From: a virus
Strand: one strand, 5' to 3'
DNA length: 64,000 nucleotides
IMG/VR virus record: IMGVR_UViG_3300035666_000005
Coordinates: 56,877-120,876 of that record
Numbering within the stretch: position 1 is the first letter of the stretch; each line of letters begins with the position of its first letter. A program made the translations under genes and the position numbers. Shown piece by piece: positions 1 to 9,312 of this stretch. The notes under the pieces were generated by a model. It did not search any database. It was not told the DNA's origin and was given only the letters and a program-made list of their open reading frames with translations.

Positions 1-1393
1 TTTCATAATCAGAAGGATCAAACTCAACAAATATATCTCCCGTATTTATGAAAAATTTCGAAACCAAGCCGGTTTTTAAACCAGTTTTGTATTCATATAC
101 AAAAGAATATTGAGAACATATTGAATTACTTGGATTCGCATTACAAATTGTATTGTAATTTTCTTCGCTAATCGGTGGTGGAACAAAATTACCATTTGTA
201 TCTAAATACCACCCCCTTCTTTCATCTGGTACTATACCAGTAACGATTCCAGAAAAAAATCCTGTTAAAAATCCACCGTTAAAATTTAAAAATCCTGTAT
301 ATAAAATATCAGGTTGAAAACCTTTTGCACCTATATTTGTTAATGTAAAAATATTGCCTAAACCAGAACCTAATACAGTATAATTTTTTTCAATATATTG
401 GTCCTCAGCAACTTTAAACTCTCTTACAATACCAGATCCCGTTCCATATTCATAATAATTTCTTAAAAGGTTAAAACCACTTACGAAACCTGACACATTA
501 CTAGATAAAAATCCACTTCCCGTAATAAATCCAGAAACATTTTGATTAGTAACAAAAGCTGTCCTTTGAACATTCCTATAATAATCCCCAGTTAAGCCAC
601 TAATATATTTTAATTGTATTGATAAATTAGCAGAATCAGCATTTCTAAAAACTATATTATAATCTTTATAATAATTATTTTCTACATACAAAATATTCGG
701 ACCAAATGACAAATAATAAGTTTCATCTTCAAGTCGTATTCCAGATAAAGTGACACGTAATTCTTGAGTACCAAAATCTGTATCTAAAATAATATTTGTA
801 TTAGATAAACTAATTATATTATTTCTATTTATTAAATAAAAATATCCTGAATTATTTTGCTCTATACTTAAATTATTGAGCCCAGTTACAGTAAAATTAT
901 TATTAGTTACTATACCAGAAAAAATTGTAAAATTATAATCACTATTATTAATAATATTGATTTTTATTAATTCACCAGATCGATAAGAAACCTTTTCGTC
1001 ATAGAAATATTCTGGGGTATCACCTAAAATACTTAAATTTAAAAAATTAACGTTTTGGCTGCCAATTGAATTTAAACTAAAACCAGTAATTTTATCATAA
1101 TTTTGAATTGGAAGTCCAAGATATAAAGGGTTAGCATTATTATATAAATCAATTCTATTATTAGAAATATTCCCAGATAAATTTAAATTTGAGTTAGTTT
1201 CATAACTTCCGATAAAATCGCCACTAGGAGAATAAATTTTTCTATTTTCAATCGAAAAAATATTAAAAATATTGCCGCTATTCGAATGAAAATTAAAATT
1301 AAAAATACCCGTAGATACAGGTCTTAAATTGAATAACCAATTAACCGTATCTTGTGGGTATATATACCGAAACCTTGTACCAGATATTAACAT
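1..1393 (-). CDS. Partial tail-tip or adhesin protein, C-terminus outside window
   Basis: The reading frame is open from an ATG at 1393 to the left edge of the window, at least 464 codons with no stop. The translation starts MLISGTRFRYIYPQDTVNW and is rich in Asn, Ile, Gly and Ser. Many short SG/TG steps (for example TGFLTGFFSGIVTG) resemble those of the upstream gene at 4225-6087. It is the last visible gene of the late block, after the tail hub gene, which is where tail-tip or fibre proteins usually lie. No enzyme motif is seen. The function is inferred from position and composition only. Confidence 0.6.
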   Translation of the reverse strand, partial: MLISGTRFRYIYPQDTVNWLFNLRPVSTGIFNFNFHSNSGNIFNIFSIENRKIYSPSGDFIGSYETNSNLNLSGNISNNRIDLYNNANPLYLGLPIQNYDKITGFSLNSIGSQNVNFLNLSILGDTPEYFYDEKVSYRSGELIKINIINNSDYNFTIFSGIVTNNNFTVTGLNNLSIEQNNSGYFYLINRNNIISLSNTNIILDTDFGTQELRVTLSGIRLEDETYYLSFGPNILYVENNYYKDYNIVFRNADSANLSIQLKYISGLTGDYYRNVQRTAFVTNQNVSGFITGSGFLSSNVSGFVSGFNLLRNYYEYGTGSGIVREFKVAEDQYIEKNYTVLGSGLGNIFTLTNIGAKGFQPDILYTGFLNFNGGFLTGFFSGIVTGIVPDERRGWYLDTNGNFVPPPISEENYNTICNANPSNSICSQYSFVYEYKTGLKTGLVSKFFINTGDIFVEFDPSDYE

Positions 1394-1403
1394 CTTCTAA
1401 TTA

Positions 1404-1409
1404 TTACAC
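1404..1409 (-). promoter_or_regulatory. GTGTAA late element for the gene ending at 1393
   Basis: Minus-strand GTGTAA lies 10 bases before the ATG at 1393, in a 33-base gap. The downstream AGAAG could also act as a weak ribosome binding site. Confidence 0.5.
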
Positions 1410-1426
1410 ATAATTGTTAATATCAA

Positions 1427-4219
1427 TTAGACGTTTCTAACGGCTTTTTCATATTTTCTAAGATTAGTTTTATTAATAGGAGATATAGAGCCACTATTTT
1501 TTGCCTGTTTAATAGGAATAAAATTTCTTAAATTTTGTTTTAATATATCAATACTTGGTGGAGAAATAATTTTATCTTCTAATACATAATCTGTAAAAAC
1601 TCCATTATCTGTGACACTAATTGACACAGTAGACAAACCATCTTCTAATCCATAAGATGAAGAAAAAACGCCTGCTGACCTAAAAGATGCTCTATTTTGC
1701 ACTTCAGTCATACTATAGCGTGTAAATTCGTTAGCTTTGGACATGTATTGTTCGATAGATTTTTTATCTACTTGGCAATCTGCTCTTGAAGAATTTCTTG
1801 ATCCTTTATTATTCCTAAATATATTTAAATTATCTTCATCAATTTGTTCATAATGATAAATAACTTTAGATGCTTTTCGAATATTTTCTGCGTCGTACTG
1901 TTGAACATATTCAATTTTTGGAAAATATATTTTAAAATTACTACTTGCTGTTGCAATTACATCATAACCTGTTGAGGACCCTTCTGGAGCCTCATCACCA
2001 TAAAGAATTTCTGATGGTGCGCCACTTGCAGTAGTTCTAGAAAATGATTCTACGGGAGTATGAATTATTATATCAGAATTTGCGCCAATTGTTAAAACAA
2101 CATATTTAGCATCTTCTCCTAATCCATAGTTACATATTTCATTAATTTGAATTTCTCCAAAAATATCATGCTCTATTTCATTTTTTACTGGTTTTCGTTT
2201 AGATTCTTTTGGATGTTCTGTAGAATTTTTAATATCAAATTGTACTTTATAAGCGTCTAAATTTCCTTTTCTCACTATATATAAACGAATTTGTGGATCA
2301 TCTACTGCTTCTCTATATATATCAAAAAGAAGATCAGGCCGACCATCTCCTTGGGTAAATTTTGATGGTATTTGTCCTGCATACCAATCGAATAAGTCTT
2401 TATACCATTTTGCAAAGTCTTGTTCTGGTTCCCATTTTGGTTCCCGTTCGTGTAGTATAAAACCTTTTACTGTGAATTCTTTCTCCTCTGGATCATTAGA
2501 ATATGTATCTAATTGGGTATCATATTCGTCTTCCGCACTACTGATTTCATTATCTAAATTTGAAATAAAAGAACCTTCTTCATGACCAAAATCAAAAATA
2601 CTTAAATTCTTTAATTGGGAATTTTTATAGTACCAACTACCATTTCCGTCAGGACCTTCTATTGTAACTTCTGTTCTTGAGTTAGATGCGTTAGGTATCG
2701 TCGTTTCATAGTCTTTTATCCAATACTTGCCCAAAAAATTTCGAGCCAATTCTGTTTCTCTATCTCGTTCTTTATTATATAAATCTTCATTAGATTTAGC
2801 AATGAAAAAGTAATAATTAGGATTATCATCGGAACCTCTTGTTGTAGATCCGTTTAGACCTAAATTTAAAACATCTCTTTGTTCTTTAGATAACAAATCG
2901 CTTAGCCTTGCAAAATCAGCTCTATCATCACTATTTTCGCTATCAGGACTTAAGACCTTTAGCACTTCCATATTTCCAAAAAAAGATAATGTTTTTGCTG
3001 GTAATTTTCCGGAAGAAGCTCCTTGCCCACTAGAAGCTTTTTGTTGTACAAATTCATCTAATTTAGAAGAGTCGAGAATACCATAATGATAAAACCAAAG
3101 TATTGCATCCCTCATTTCTAAAGAATAATAACTTAAAGCAACAGCCAATTCTTTAGCTTCGAAATCTTTTAAATTGGAACCCTCTCCGCCAGACTCTCCG
3201 CCAGACTCTCCGCCAGACTCTCCGCCAGACTCTCCGCCAGACTCTCCGCCAGACTCTTCGTCAGACACTTGGCCGTCACCACTATCAAAAGACCCGTCTT
3301 CTGCAAGAGCACCAAGGGTCAAACAATTTAAATTTTCTAAAGTTGATTGTTGACAAGTATAAGGCTCTACGTTTCCTTGTCTACTAAAATAACCAATAGA
3401 TCCTTGTGTATAAGTATTCTCTACCGTTCCTCCGTACTCTAAATCTATTAAATCATTATCACTTTTTAAAGTACTTTCAGGTGGAATATTTATTCTATTT
3501 TTTCTACTAATAAATTTTAGTTCGTTTTTAAATGGGTCCCAGAAAAACGCCAATCCTAAATCAGAACACCAGCTACTTAATACTTGCCTTAAAGGTCCGA
3601 TATGATTAGATTTATATGAAGAATAATTACTTGCATTAAAAGAACAATTAAAATTATTTGATATCGCTGAAATTAATTCATTAAAAGTATAATAGACTTC
3701 AAAAATACTAAATTCTGATAAAACAGGGTCACAAGCATTCTCATATTTATTTGGAGGCATTTCGGGGCAAGGGTCGCATGGATCAACTTGACCATCAACT
3801 TCTTCATATTCAACCGTTGAGTCCAAATCTTGATCGCATGGATGATAAGCTTTTCCAAGAATTATTAAACGAGGAGCATTACGATTATTTTTATAACCCC
3901 ATTTATTCTGTAAACCGACGTAATAACGATCTAAATCAACACTTTGATCTGAGTAACTTAATTCTAATATTTTTCTATCAGGACTATTTTTGAGTTGATA
4001 AGAAGTTAAATAACCTTGAAATTTAAATTGTCCAATATCAATAGACTGTGGACGATCATATCCCAAACTAGATTGTGGATTTGCATAAACTCCCCGTTCA
4101 TTAACAACGCTAATAGTTAATTTTGAAGGGCTATCGCCACCATTAAAAGACCAATTTACATCAAAAGGCATTCCACCAAAAAAATTTCCACGGATATTAT
4201 TAACATTAATTACCTTCAT
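1427..4219 (-). CDS. Tail hub / baseplate-hub-like protein with a Gly-Ser-Glu linker
   Basis: 930 residues. The N-terminal 270 residues are beta-rich, with phrases typical of tail hub proteins (a short 'fold the field' barrel, then LELSYSDQSVDL and FWDPFKNELKFISRKN), as in gp27/gp44-like or gpJ-like tail-tip proteins. Residues about 318-346 are a Gly-Gly-Glu-Ser linker encoded by a 12-base tandem repeat. The rest is a large soluble domain with an Asp/Cys-containing section. It lies between the TG-rich proteins on either side and downstream of the tape measure, the normal place for the hub that opens the tail end. No lysozyme or peptidase motif was recognised. The hub assignment is by position and general character. 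Confidence 0.5.
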   Translation of the reverse strand: MKVINVNNIRGNFFGGMPFDVNWSFNGGDSPSKLTISVVNERGVYANPQSSLGYDRPQSIDIGQFKFQGYLTSYQLKNSPDRKILELSYSDQSVDLDRYYVGLQNKWGYKNNRNAPRLIILGKAYHPCDQDLDSTVEYEEVDGQVDPCDPCPEMPPNKYENACDPVLSEFSIFEVYYTFNELISAISNNFNCSFNASNYSSYKSNHIGPLRQVLSSWCSDLGLAFFWDPFKNELKFISRKNRINIPPESTLKSDNDLIDLEYGGTVENTYTQGSIGYFSRQGNVEPYTCQQSTLENLNCLTLGALAEDGSFDSGDGQVSDEESGGESGGESGGESGGESGGESGGEGSNLKDFEAKELAVALSYYSLEMRDAILWFYHYGILDSSKLDEFVQQKASSGQGASSGKLPAKTLSFFGNMEVLKVLSPDSENSDDRADFARLSDLLSKEQRDVLNLGLNGSTTRGSDDNPNYYFFIAKSNEDLYNKERDRETELARNFLGKYWIKDYETTIPNASNSRTEVTIEGPDGNGSWYYKNSQLKNLSIFDFGHEEGSFISNLDNEISSAEDEYDTQLDTYSNDPEEKEFTVKGFILHEREPKWEPEQDFAKWYKDLFDWYAGQIPSKFTQGDGRPDLLFDIYREAVDDPQIRLYIVRKGNLDAYKVQFDIKNSTEHPKESKRKPVKNEIEHDIFGEIQINEICNYGLGEDAKYVVLTIGANSDIIIHTPVESFSRTTASGAPSEILYGDEAPEGSSTGYDVIATASSNFKIYFPKIEYVQQYDAENIRKASKVIYHYEQIDEDNLNIFRNNKGSRNSSRADCQVDKKSIEQYMSKANEFTRYSMTEVQNRASFRSAGVFSSSYGLEDGLSTVSISVTDNGVFTDYVLEDKIISPPSIDILKQNLRNFIPIKQAKNSGSISPINKTNLRKYEKAVRNV
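3183..3266. repeat. 12-base tandem repeat encoding a GGES linker
   Basis: Six identical copies of tctccgccagac run from 3183 to 3254, followed by one degenerate copy. The repeat stays in frame inside the hub gene. It is locally GC-rich compared with its AT-rich surroundings and is likely to vary in length by slippage. Confidence 0.95.
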
Positions 4220-4224
4220 AATAT

Positions 4225-6087
4225 TTACATAAATAGAGTATTATTATTATATATTAAATTATTTTTTGTATCTAATATTGCAGCGCCATTATTTAAACTA
4301 AAATCACCATTTTCAATATAATCAAAATTTAATCTTTGCCTGATACCATTTTTATAAATTTTAGCAAAATTATTATAAAAAGTTCTATTAATAGAATATA
4401 AATGACCTGAACCGGTAATATTTATATTAAAGTTTTTTGGAATTAAAGCTAATTTACCGGAAATATCATCTCCTAAAATTTGGAAAAAATTATTAAAATT
4501 ATTATTAAAATAATGAATACCACTTGTAAGTTTTTGCCCATTAAAAAATACATCATATTCATTAAGATTATTAATATTTAATACTCCAGAATTGTTTTTT
4601 GTAAAACGGGTTTCTACGATAGAATTTCCCGTAATAAAATCTGCAAAAACACTATGAGTACTATCATATTCAGATAATAAAAATTCTCCTTTTCTTTGTG
4701 TAATATAATCACCACTAGCAATAAAAATATTTGGAGAATATACTGTGCCAATTTGACGACCAGACCCGCTGGTTAATAATACTCCATTTGCGTATATTGT
4801 ATGATTAAAATTATTAAAGTCAGATTTAATTCTAGAAAAAACATAAGTCTTATTAACTTCATCATAAAATGATCCAAAATTTTTTGTATACCTTAAGTCA
4901 TAATTGCCAGTAATAAACTGGGCTTCAATAATATCTTGAACATCTGTTTTAACTAATAAATTAATTTTATCTTTTCCGAACTCAACGACTTTTTTTTCAT
5001 CAATTTTTATAAATTCTTCAATAGTTCCGCTTTCAAATAATCTTAAACGCCCACTTAATGGCAAAAATCCCGTAATGAACAAATCGCCTATTAATTCAAC
5101 TTCTTGATAACCAGGCTCTTCATTACCGAACGCATCAATATAAGTACCTGTTATAATATATTCTATACCGGTTACGACATTTGTTTGAATTTCAATTATT
5201 CCAGTTTCATATCCAGTTATTCCAAATAAGTAGCCAGTTAAAAGAATTTCTTCACCCAAAACGCCTGTTGTAACCCCAGTCACTCCGGTTAGATATTCGT
5301 CAATAAAAAAATCGGTAGCTGGAAAATAATTTGATATAAAACTTTTTGTAATATTTTCAATTTCATATTGATATATAGAAGGAGAACAAAAAATTATTTG
5401 TTCTAGATATCCTTGGAACTGTTTATTATAATTATAAGAGTTTAATGATACTGGATTTTTACCTATAAAAATATTGTTAGGATTAAAAATAAATTGACTA
5501 TTAATATTAAAATTGTTTGAAACAATTCCAGACTCTATGAAATCATAATAACCGAAAGAAATATTACGATTCGCAATATTACAAAAAACAGCTGATTTAT
5601 CTCCAACGAAAAAATCAGAAGTGAAAACTTTAGGCCCTTCAGAATCGTAAAACTCGAAATAAAGTTTATCATTTGCTGTGAAACCAAATTCAAATCCTTT
5701 ATAAACAAGACTATTTAACGGAACCCCAAATTCATTAAAATATTCTTCTTCTTCTGCAAAAACTGTGGATAATAAAGTAGAACCTGTTTTTGCTATATTT
5801 TCATAAACACATACAAAACTAAAATCTTCAAAATCAATTATATTATCTGTATTATATATATTAATATAATTATTTTCAATGTACCCAGCGCCACTTTTAA
5901 ACCAAAAATTATTAACACTAGGTAAAATTTGACCACTAAATAAAAAATTATCATTAAAATCAGCTTTTCCTGATATGGGCGTAATAATAGAACTACCAGA
6001 ATCAAAAGAAAAATAAAATAAAAGATTTTCGTCAAGTTTTCCTGGAAATCTTTCGTTATAAAATTGTATTTCTGTAAGTTTATTCAT
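4225..6087 (-). CDS. Tail protein with LamG/concanavalin-like jelly-roll domain
   Basis: 620 residues. Residues about 60-245 follow the strand pattern of LamG-like jelly rolls: FSFVCVYEN, then GFEFGFTANDKLYFEFYD, SAVFCNIANRNISFGYYD, NIFIGKNP and GYLEQIIFCSPSIYQYEI. Such domains usually bind glycans or surface proteins. The middle carries many TG pairs (VTGVTTG, ITGYETG), and the C-terminal third is Asn-rich. The stop overlaps the neighbour by one base (TAATG coupling). A role in the tail tip or adsorption apparatus is inferred from position and the sugar-binding-like fold. Confidence 0.55.
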   Translation of the reverse strand: MNKLTEIQFYNERFPGKLDENLLFYFSFDSGSSIITPISGKADFNDNFLFSGQILPSVNNFWFKSGAGYIENNYINIYNTDNIIDFEDFSFVCVYENIAKTGSTLLSTVFAEEEEYFNEFGVPLNSLVYKGFEFGFTANDKLYFEFYDSEGPKVFTSDFFVGDKSAVFCNIANRNISFGYYDFIESGIVSNNFNINSQFIFNPNNIFIGKNPVSLNSYNYNKQFQGYLEQIIFCSPSIYQYEIENITKSFISNYFPATDFFIDEYLTGVTGVTTGVLGEEILLTGYLFGITGYETGIIEIQTNVVTGIEYIITGTYIDAFGNEEPGYQEVELIGDLFITGFLPLSGRLRLFESGTIEEFIKIDEKKVVEFGKDKINLLVKTDVQDIIEAQFITGNYDLRYTKNFGSFYDEVNKTYVFSRIKSDFNNFNHTIYANGVLLTSGSGRQIGTVYSPNIFIASGDYITQRKGEFLLSEYDSTHSVFADFITGNSIVETRFTKNNSGVLNINNLNEYDVFFNGQKLTSGIHYFNNNFNNFFQILGDDISGKLALIPKNFNINITGSGHLYSINRTFYNNFAKIYKNGIRQRLNFDYIENGDFSLNNGAAILDTKNNLIYNNNTLFM

Positions 6088-7703
6088 TATTGATATTTGA
6101 TTGTTTCACAATTTTCGGATATATTAAAACTATAATTAAAACCATTATCAGAATTTATAGGTGTAGTAACATTATCTTCGGTAGTTACTGATCTAATTGA
6201 ACCAACACTAGATTTTAAACTATTTAACTTATTAAAAGCTCGGCTCCTAATAGACCCCTTAAGAAGCGAAGAATCTCCCACGGCGGAACCATCAATACCA
6301 ACCGTACCTCTTTTAAAGAAATTTAAATTAAAAACCCCATTATCGCCATTTAAAAATTGAATTGGATTGTAAACATCTATAGATGGTGTTGCAGACAATG
6401 TATATTCAAATCTTTTTAAACCAGGAACTTCTTCAAATTGATTACTATATTCAGTAGAAAAAGAAAGCGAAATAATAGTATCCTCATATTGATTATAGGT
6501 CACGGTTGAGTTTATTGGATTAGAATTTAAATTTAAAGTTTTAGATTCCGCGTTTCTATTAAAAAAATTATTAGCTAAATTAAATAAATTTAAACTATTG
6601 TAGGCTGATTCTAATTTTATTTTTTTATCTTTTTGAGGTCCGCGCGCTGTTAAAGTTCCATTTATAGTAATAGTTGTAATATCTTTAATTCTATCATAAT
6701 TCATTTGATAACTAATATCTGATTTAACATCGTAAGGATCATTGGTAAAAGTATAGTTAAAATTTAAAGAATTATTGATCCTATCCTCGGTAATAGAAAA
6801 ATTTTCTGGATCTGGGTTTAAATAATTTAAGCCCGTAAGCTCTTTAAATCTTGTGAGCGCAAGGTTAAATAAGTTAATATTTTGTAAACTAGATTTTAAT
6901 TGAGTTTGTATCTGATCTGAATTGTCGTTTATATCAGATATATCAGAAGTAATTAAATTACCTTGTATATTTACTGTGTAAAGACCTGATTTTTCATCGT
7001 AATTAATATCAATAGAATTTGATAATATAATATTATTATTAGGTGCATTGGAACGATATATAAACTCGACATCTAGAGAAACAGTTCCTTCCATACGGTT
7101 AACTGTTTCAATCATCCGTCTTGGCTTTAAATTCGAGCCTGGATCTGTTAAATTTCCAATTGCAAACAAAATTGGTGGTACGATATTTTTTTGTGGGGTA
7201 ATTCCATTATTAATAAAATTTCTAGCATTATTTATTGCATCTGGCCCAAGACCTTGGGCAGAAATTTGTCTTGTGATAACAATTGTTCCGTCTGCATTTT
7301 CTGTAATTTGACGATTATCTACTGGATTTATTATTCTATAATTAATACTAGATAGATTATCTGGATAGCAAATAAAATTTGCCGTGTAATCTGCCCCACC
7401 AAAAAAACTAGATTGATTAATATCTACCGATTCGCATCTTGCAAATTGACCAGAAATATCTCCAGCGGTTATCGATTGAAAATCATTTTTTAAAGCTTCA
7501 AATAATGTATTAATTTTACTAGAAACATTTTGAGAATTTGAGCAAAAATTTGTAGGAAGAATTTTTCCTTGAATTGTAATTCTTTTTGAAGTTTTAAATT
7601 TACCGCCCACAATAACTTGCTCATCAGAAACACCTACAAAAGGATCTATTCCTTCAGAAATAGAAGAAAAATCAAAATTACCATAAGTTACTAAATTAGC
7701 CAT
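6087..7703 (-). CDS. Distal tail protein, paralogue of the next gene
   Basis: 538 residues. It begins with a beta-rich domain (VTYGNFDFSSISEGIDPF, then VIVGGKFKTSKRITIQGKI) that looks like distal tail (Dit) or baseplate wedge proteins. This is followed by repeated beta sandwiches, each ending in a helix with an LFNLA-type segment before the next sheet. The same plan occurs in the gene at 7734-9302, so the pair probably arose by duplication. It sits directly after the tape measure in transcription order. It has its own GTGTAA element and an AGGTAAAAGG ribosome-binding-like stretch upstream. Confidence 0.5.
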   Translation of the reverse strand: MANLVTYGNFDFSSISEGIDPFVGVSDEQVIVGGKFKTSKRITIQGKILPTNFCSNSQNVSSKINTLFEALKNDFQSITAGDISGQFARCESVDINQSSFFGGADYTANFICYPDNLSSINYRIINPVDNRQITENADGTIVITRQISAQGLGPDAINNARNFINNGITPQKNIVPPILFAIGNLTDPGSNLKPRRMIETVNRMEGTVSLDVEFIYRSNAPNNNIILSNSIDINYDEKSGLYTVNIQGNLITSDISDINDNSDQIQTQLKSSLQNINLFNLALTRFKELTGLNYLNPDPENFSITEDRINNSLNFNYTFTNDPYDVKSDISYQMNYDRIKDITTITINGTLTARGPQKDKKIKLESAYNSLNLFNLANNFFNRNAESKTLNLNSNPINSTVTYNQYEDTIISLSFSTEYSNQFEEVPGLKRFEYTLSATPSIDVYNPIQFLNGDNGVFNLNFFKRGTVGIDGSAVGDSSLLKGSIRSRAFNKLNSLKSSVGSIRSVTTEDNVTTPINSDNGFNYSFNISENCETIKYQ

Positions 7704-7723
7704 ACCTTTTACCTGTAATAATA

Positions 7724-7729
7724 TTACAC
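7724..7729 (-). promoter_or_regulatory. GTGTAA late element for the gene ending at 7703
   Basis: Reads TTTAGTGTAATATTATTAC on the minus strand, with GTGTAA 20 bases before the ATG and inside the 30-base gap between two distal tail genes. Confidence 0.6.
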
Positions 7730-7733
7730 TAAA

Positions 7734-9302
7734 CTAAGGCATTCTGAAGTAAGTTGCGCTAAAATTAAATTCTCTCTCTGATGGAGAGTATGAATATGAA
7801 ACATTTGAAATATAACCAATATTAGGAGCTAAACTTCTGGCTTTTGATAAATATTGTGATAATGAAACATCTGCTTTTCCATTTAAAACAATATTATAAG
7901 TTGTATTGTTTTCCAACAAATTCCTTTGTATTTGGGCAATTTCTTTTTTACCGACAATATTAAAAGTACTAAATAAATTTCTATTATAATCTTCTTGCAC
8001 ATTACTTATAATTTTTGTGAAAGGTCCGGTTTCTTGTATAGAGCTACTAGAATTATAAGATTTATTATATTTAACAGAACCTTGTATTTCCGAATGAGTT
8101 TCTGAAGAAGAAACTTCTTTTAAAGTAACCCCAGGTACATAATTAGTAATTCTATTTTTAATTTGAGATTTTTTGCTATTGTATAAAGCTAATGCTTTTT
8201 GATATTTTGTATTTGTTATATTAACTTCACGAACCCCAATAATTGTTCCGTCTTCGCTTCCAGTAATTTCTCCGCTTTCATTTTTTTCGATATTAATGCT
8301 ATATTCCCAGAATCCTTGTTCGGCTATTAATTCTCGTGAAGTCGTATATGAAATAGAGTAAGAAACCCTGCCTTCAAAAACTACAGAAGTAAAATTTTTA
8401 GTAATTGGTGTTGGTATTAAACTTCCATACTTAGCGACATTATAAGAATTAGATAAGTTTGATAAAGAACTATTTAATAATTGAAGAGCACGCGTATAAG
8501 CCGCATCATATCGCGCATTTACAGTCCCAGCAATATTAGATACACATTCGACATTTTCAGTCGCAATAATTATTCCATCTTGTTGATATGAGATTGATGT
8601 ATTTCTTGTTACTAAAACATTATCAGAGCTTTGACTTTCTCTTGGATATAAATCATAACTGACATTAAAACTATAAGTATTTGTTATTGGGTCATACGCT
8701 TGTTCGTAATACTTTTTAACAGATTTTTGATACTGGCCGGTAATTAAACTAGTTAAAGAATTATTATTAATAAATTTTTCTATAATGTTTTTTGCAACTA
8801 ATCTATTATTGGCTTGATTTTTAACCGGAGGTATTAATGACAAAGAAATTGTTTGACTATAAGAATCTTTTATGCCCTCTCCTTTTGTAAAAGTACTAGA
8901 TTCTGAAAAACTTTCTAAAAATTTAAAATTCGAATCAGATATTGAGCCATTTAAACCTTCTATAGAAGTATTAATACTGCCATCTTGAGGTATAACAATA
9001 TTTACAGAATATCTTTTATCATTTACGTCATCTCCTTCTGGGCCAGAGGTAAAATTTGTTATATACCCACTTCCAAAAGAAACTCCATTAATTGTAATGG
9101 GTTGATAAAAATTAGCGCTACTTGCAAAAATTGTATTTTCTAAATTATTAAGCTGAGCATGAATTGCATTATAAGTAGTTGAAGACAGGTCTAAAAAAAT
9201 ACCTTCGACTGTTATTTCTAGAACTGTCTTCCAACGCAAATTCTCTCCGAAAAATTCGGAACGACTATTAGCGTTTAATATTTGAACATTTGGAAAATTC
9301 AT
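7734..9302 (-). CDS. Distal tail protein (Dit-like) with repeated beta domains
   Basis: 522 residues. The first 100 residues (KTVLEITVEGIFLDLSS through GSGYITNFTSGPEGDD) resemble the ring-forming domain of distal tail proteins. Two or three later repeats share a layout: a beta hairpin with 'G.I...E.V.V' and then a helix with an 'A..LYNSKKSQI' type pattern. It is a paralogue of the gene at 6087-7703 by architecture. It starts ten bases after the tape measure stop, so it is probably co-translated with it. An enzymatic role is unlikely because no catalytic motif is visible. Confidence 0.5.
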   Translation of the reverse strand: MNFPNVQILNANSRSEFFGENLRWKTVLEITVEGIFLDLSSTTYNAIHAQLNNLENTIFASSANFYQPITINGVSFGSGYITNFTSGPEGDDVNDKRYSVNIVIPQDGSINTSIEGLNGSISDSNFKFLESFSESSTFTKGEGIKDSYSQTISLSLIPPVKNQANNRLVAKNIIEKFINNNSLTSLITGQYQKSVKKYYEQAYDPITNTYSFNVSYDLYPRESQSSDNVLVTRNTSISYQQDGIIIATENVECVSNIAGTVNARYDAAYTRALQLLNSSLSNLSNSYNVAKYGSLIPTPITKNFTSVVFEGRVSYSISYTTSRELIAEQGFWEYSINIEKNESGEITGSEDGTIIGVREVNITNTKYQKALALYNSKKSQIKNRITNYVPGVTLKEVSSSETHSEIQGSVKYNKSYNSSSSIQETGPFTKIISNVQEDYNRNLFSTFNIVGKKEIAQIQRNLLENNTTYNIVLNGKADVSLSQYLSKARSLAPNIGYISNVSYSYSPSEREFNFSATYFRMP

Positions 9303-9312
9303 ATTATGCTAA

